The notes under the pieces are model-generated. The model ran no database searches. It had not been told where the DNA came from and worked only from the letters and a program-made list of their open reading frames with translations. A stretch of DNA of 16,892 nucleotides. Origin: CAZLMF01 sp964560565 (GTDB lineage Bacteria > Bacillota > Clostridia > Oscillospirales > Ruminococcaceae). The stretch lies in NCBI GenBank assembly GCA_964560565.1, contig CAZLMF010000036.1, forward strand, positions 1 through 16,892, written 5' to 3'. The stretch's first letter is position 1. Every line of letters starts with the position of its first letter. Positions 14,460 to 16,892 of the stretch are shown here, in pieces. Made by a program: the position numbers and the translations under genes.

Positions 14460-15194
14460 TTGCATTTTGTAGTTTATTCGAGCTGTAAGCGCAGTGGGGG
14501 AAACTTTTGTCAGCACCGTCAAAAACCTATTTGTCATCCCCGGCACTATCACAAGCTTTCTCTTAAACATTTTATCCACCGCATATTTAGCGACATACTC
14601 ACTTGTAAGCCCCTTTAAACTAAAGCGGACATCCGCAACCTCGTCAAATTCCGTTTTCACAGGGCCGGGGCATAATGCCCCTATATACACATTGGATTTA
14701 CTGCGGCGAAGCTCCTCGTGCAAGGCATAAGTAAGGCGCAAAACATAAGCCTTAGTCGCATAATAACCCGAAAGCAAAGGCCCGGGCATAAAGCCTGCCA
14801 GCGAGGAAACGTTGAGAATATAGCCACTATTGCGCTTCTTAAAGTCGATAAGAAAAAGCTTTGTAAGGGTATGCACAGCCTTAATATTCACATCAATCAT
14901 ATTAAGCTCACGCTCAAGGTCGGTTTCATCAAATGCCCCAAACAAGCCAAAACCAGCATTGTTGACAAGTATATCAACATCTCTATCCTTTGTTAAGCTG
15001 TGAAGCTTTACACAAGCATTGCTGTCGGATAAATCAAGGGAAATGCACTCTACTTTAGTTGGAAGCTCATTTTTAAGCTCCTCAAGCCTATCTATTCGCC
15101 TTGCGACCAAAATCAAGTCATAACCTCTATTGCTAAGTATTCTCGCCATATCCCTGCCAATTCCCGAGCTTGCTCCTGTTATAAGTGCAGTCAT
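14442..15194 (-). CDS. Short-chain dehydrogenase/reductase (SDR), classical type
   Basis: A 250-residue NAD(P)-dependent oxidoreductase with a Rossmann fold. The cofactor motif TGASSGIG is at 6-13, NNAG at 78-81, catalytic serine S131 in 'NVSSLAGF' (128-135) and the active-site Y144-x-x-x-K148 in 'GYYATKAY'. 'ALCPGPVKTEF' at about 173-183 is the usual PG motif. 'ARR' at 31-33, after the second beta strand, favours NADPH. Similarity is to the DltE/YqjQ-like group of small dehydrogenases, with no evidence for the substrate. The C-terminal tail 'MQKRKHS' is basic and is encoded within the terminator stem. A GGAGG site precedes the ATG and an extended -10 promoter lies about 30 nt upstream. It is separated from the upstream GH127 gene by that gene's terminator. 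Confidence 0.92.
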   Translation of the reverse strand: MTALITGASSGIGRDMARILSNRGYDLILVARRIDRLEELKNELPTKVECISLDLSDSNACVKLHSLTKDRDVDILVNNAGFGLFGAFDETDLERELNMIDVNIKAVHTLTKLFLIDFKKRNSGYILNVSSLAGFMPGPLLSGYYATKAYVLRLTYALHEELRRSKSNVYIGALCPGPVKTEFDEVADVRFSLKGLTSEYVAKYAVDKMFKRKLVIVPGMTNRFLTVLTKVSPTALTARINYKMQKRKHS

Positions 15195-15222
15195 ATAAAT
15201 CCTCCATTATGATTTTAATAGT

Positions 15223-15231
15223 ATTATACCA
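15223..15231 (-). promoter_or_regulatory. Extended -10 promoter of the SDR gene
   Basis: On the minus strand TGG-TATAAT (15231-15223): a perfect -10 hexamer with the TGn extension, which can act without a good -35. No clear -35 was seen at 16-18 nt. It abuts the end of the GH127 terminator hairpin. Confidence 0.6.
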
Positions 15232-15232
15232 C

Positions 15233-15269
15233 AAAACAGGCTTGAAATCTTAAATTTCAAGCCTGTTTT
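15233..15269 (-). terminator. Terminator hairpin downstream of the GH127 gene
   Basis: Perfect 16-bp inverted repeat (arms 15233-15248 and 15254-15269) with a 5-nt loop; on the minus strand the stem's 3' arm ends in TTTT, supplying a short T-run. It lies 16 nt after the GH127 stop and just before the SDR promoter. Confidence 0.75.
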
Positions 15270-15284
15270 ACTTGTATTAGCTTT

Positions 15285-16892
15285 TTAGCCTTTTCTTATC
15301 CAAACTTGCATTTCGCCCTTTTGACGGTTGCCCCATAAAAAGTACGGAACAGCCTTAATGTCAGTAGAATATTGCTGCATTTTATAAGGGCGGTAAAGAG
15401 CATTGCCCCATGTGCTTTCATCACAGCGCTCACCCTTAGCCCTAATCACCACAGCACCGTTGCAGAGAGCATTGTCGACCTCCTGCGTAAGCATATCCGT
15501 AACAGATAGCGTTATGGCAGATAAATTCTCGCCATTATCCTCTTGCTCTAGGCAGTAAACCAAAGGCCCACGCATAATTGCGACTTTCCCTGCATCGGCT
15601 CTAACCTGTGGATTTGCCTGCATAAGCTCAATTTGCATTTTAAGGGAAAGCTCAACCTTGTCGCCGCTTTGCCAAGTACGCCTAATATGAGCATATCCGT
15701 TTTTTACTTCATATGTGCTTATATGCTCACCGTTTACGCAAAGTTTATGCTCTTTGCACCATGAGGGAATTCTCAAAGCAAGAGAAAACTCGTCTCCCGA
15801 AGCCTCATCCACAGTAATTTTAACATCGCCATTCCATGGATAGTCCGTTTCAAGAGAAAGCTTTACCCCCCCACCTGCAATATCAAAGCTTGTTTCATTG
15901 CCAATATAAAGGTGGCAGTAAATCGTGTCATCCTTTTGAGTATAAACATACTGCCCAAGTGACGCTAAAAGCCTTGCTAAATTCGGAGGACAACATGCAC
16001 AGCCAAACCACGGCTGGCGTGTGGATTTAACATGATGGCGTGTTGGGTTTTTTTCACTTGCGGCAGGCAAAACCTCCAAGGGATTGACATAGAAAAATCT
16101 TTTTCCATCCCTTGCCATTGACGCAATTGAAATATTGTAAAGTGCGCGCTCGATAACGTCTGCATACTCACTCGATGGCGCTATTTCAAGCATAGCATGT
16201 GCAAAAAAGATAAGTCCGATTGAAGCGCAGGTTTCAGCATACACAATATCGTTGGGTAAATCATAATCAAAGGTAAAAGCCTCACCGATATTGGTTGAGC
16301 CTATGCCCCCTGTGATATACATCTGCTTGTGGATAATGTTGTTCCATAGTCGCTTGCAAGCATTTAGAAGCTCCTTATCGCCTGTTTCCCCTGCAAGGGA
16401 TGCCATGCCTGTATACATATATACCGCACGCACCGCATGACCTACCGCAACATCCTGTTCAAGGACAGGCTTATGCGCTTGATTATACTCCGTCGACCAG
16501 CTTGGGGGATTGGATTTTGCTCCAGTCCAGTGGCTTGTTTTCCCACGCTTTTCCCATTCTATATCAAAGTAATAGGGCTTTGCGCCGCGCTCTCGCAGGA
16601 AGTATTCGCATAGCTTTAGATACCTTTCATCATTTGTAAGGCGGTATAGCTTTACAAGCGCAAGCTCTAGCTGCTGATGCCCGGGATAGCCACGAAGCTT
16701 TCCCTCCTCATCGCCGAACTTGTTAATAATATGCTCGATATTGCGTGTCATTATATCGAGTAGTGCAGACTTGCCTGTTGCGGTAAAATACGCAACCGCA
16801 GCCTCTAGCATATGCCCTGCGCAGTAAAGCTCATGAGCTTCGTGCAAATTTGTCCACCTTTCATCAGTGTTTGCTATGATGAATTTGGTGTT
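15285..16892 (-). CDS. Glycoside hydrolase family 127, beta-L-arabinofuranosidase-like (5' end beyond window)
   Basis: Retaining glycosidase that releases L-arabinose from beta-linked arabinofuranosides, as HypBA1 of Bifidobacterium does on plant hydroxyproline-rich glycans. The open frame runs to the right edge without a stop, so only the C-terminal 535 residues are seen; about 115-120 are missing by comparison with HypBA1 (658). The fragment begins 'NTKFIIANTDERWTNLHEAHELYCAGH', matching the family interior; the TTG at 16845-16847 is an internal Leu codon, not the start. Counting from the fragment's first residue, the acid/base Glu is E204 in 'NIGEAF', and the zinc/nucleophile set is E220 and C222 ('YAETCAS') plus C300 and C301 in 'GCACCPPN', equivalent to E322, E338, C340, C417 and C418 of HypBA1. 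All catalytic residues are kept, so it should be active. The C-terminal beta-sandwich is complete. Secretion cannot be judged without the N-terminus. Confidence 0.92.
   Translation of the reverse strand, partial: NTKFIIANTDERWTNLHEAHELYCAGHMLEAAVAYFTATGKSALLDIMTRNIEHIINKFGDEEGKLRGYPGHQQLELALVKLYRLTNDERYLKLCEYFLRERGAKPYYFDIEWEKRGKTSHWTGAKSNPPSWSTEYNQAHKPVLEQDVAVGHAVRAVYMYTGMASLAGETGDKELLNACKRLWNNIIHKQMYITGGIGSTNIGEAFTFDYDLPNDIVYAETCASIGLIFFAHAMLEIAPSSEYADVIERALYNISIASMARDGKRFFYVNPLEVLPAASEKNPTRHHVKSTRQPWFGCACCPPNLARLLASLGQYVYTQKDDTIYCHLYIGNETSFDIAGGGVKLSLETDYPWNGDVKITVDEASGDEFSLALRIPSWCKEHKLCVNGEHISTYEVKNGYAHIRRTWQSGDKVELSLKMQIELMQANPQVRADAGKVAIMRGPLVYCLEQEDNGENLSAITLSVTDMLTQEVDNALCNGAVVIRAKGERCDESTWGNALYRPYKMQQYSTDIKAVPYFLWGNRQKGEMQVWIRKG

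Noticed and set aside
16845..16847. TTG as the start codon of the GH127 gene
   Set aside because: The frame continues upstream to the window edge with family-typical sequence (NTDERWTNLHEAHELY), so this is an internal leucine codon.

Overview
The window looks like a chromosomal segment of a spore-forming anaerobic Firmicute of the class Clostridia, probably a gut or rumen lineage related to Oscillospiraceae/Ruminococcus-type bacteria. Four observations support this. There is a sigma-K gene with a hydrophobic pro-sequence, which marks endospore formation. The cellobiose 2-epimerase closely resembles the Ruminococcus enzyme as I remember it. A GH127 arabinofuranosidase suggests plant-fibre glycan use. 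The promoters and ribosome-binding sites are strong Firmicute types (TTGACA/TATAAT and AGGAGG). A run of 15 Ns inside secA indicates a draft, possibly metagenome-derived assembly. No tRNA, rRNA, IS element, CRISPR array or prophage signature was seen.

Layout from left to right. (1) 1-1690, minus strand: an ABC-2 type exporter operon, ATPase followed by permease with a 14-nt overlap, driven by a consensus-like promoter. The permease runs off the left edge. (2) 1741-4064, plus strand: sigK, then a separately promoted beta-lactamase-fold serine hydrolase ending at a strong bidirectional hairpin. (3) 4082-7212, minus strand: a YbdG-type mechanosensitive channel, and upstream of it a two-gene unit encoding a NifU-like Fe-S scaffold protein and a GGGtGRT-family protein. 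The unit has its own promoter and a terminator. (4) 7278-12675, plus strand: secA, a DUF1015 protein and a cellobiose 2-epimerase in close succession, probably one transcription unit. (5) 12672-14459, plus strand: a ComFB-family protein, an Rrf2-family regulator with a cysteine cluster, and a PfkB sugar kinase most like fructoselysine 6-kinase. (6) 14430-16892, minus strand: a short-chain dehydrogenase, and a GH127 beta-L-arabinofuranosidase whose 5' end lies beyond the right edge.

Most of this is core or commonly shared Clostridia content rather than an island. The carbohydrate genes (epimerase, kinase, GH127) fit plant-glycan or glycated-compound catabolism but are not in one operon. The best candidate for an undescribed system is the NifU-like/GGGtGRT pair. 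It is a tightly paired, separately regulated unit of unknown biochemical role, and a perfect 9-bp inverted repeat spans its promoter and leader. An Rrf2-family regulator, a family that often senses Fe-S status, is encoded about 6 kb away, but a link between them is only a hypothesis.

Motif positions were counted by hand, and family assignments come from recognising sequence features, not from database searches.
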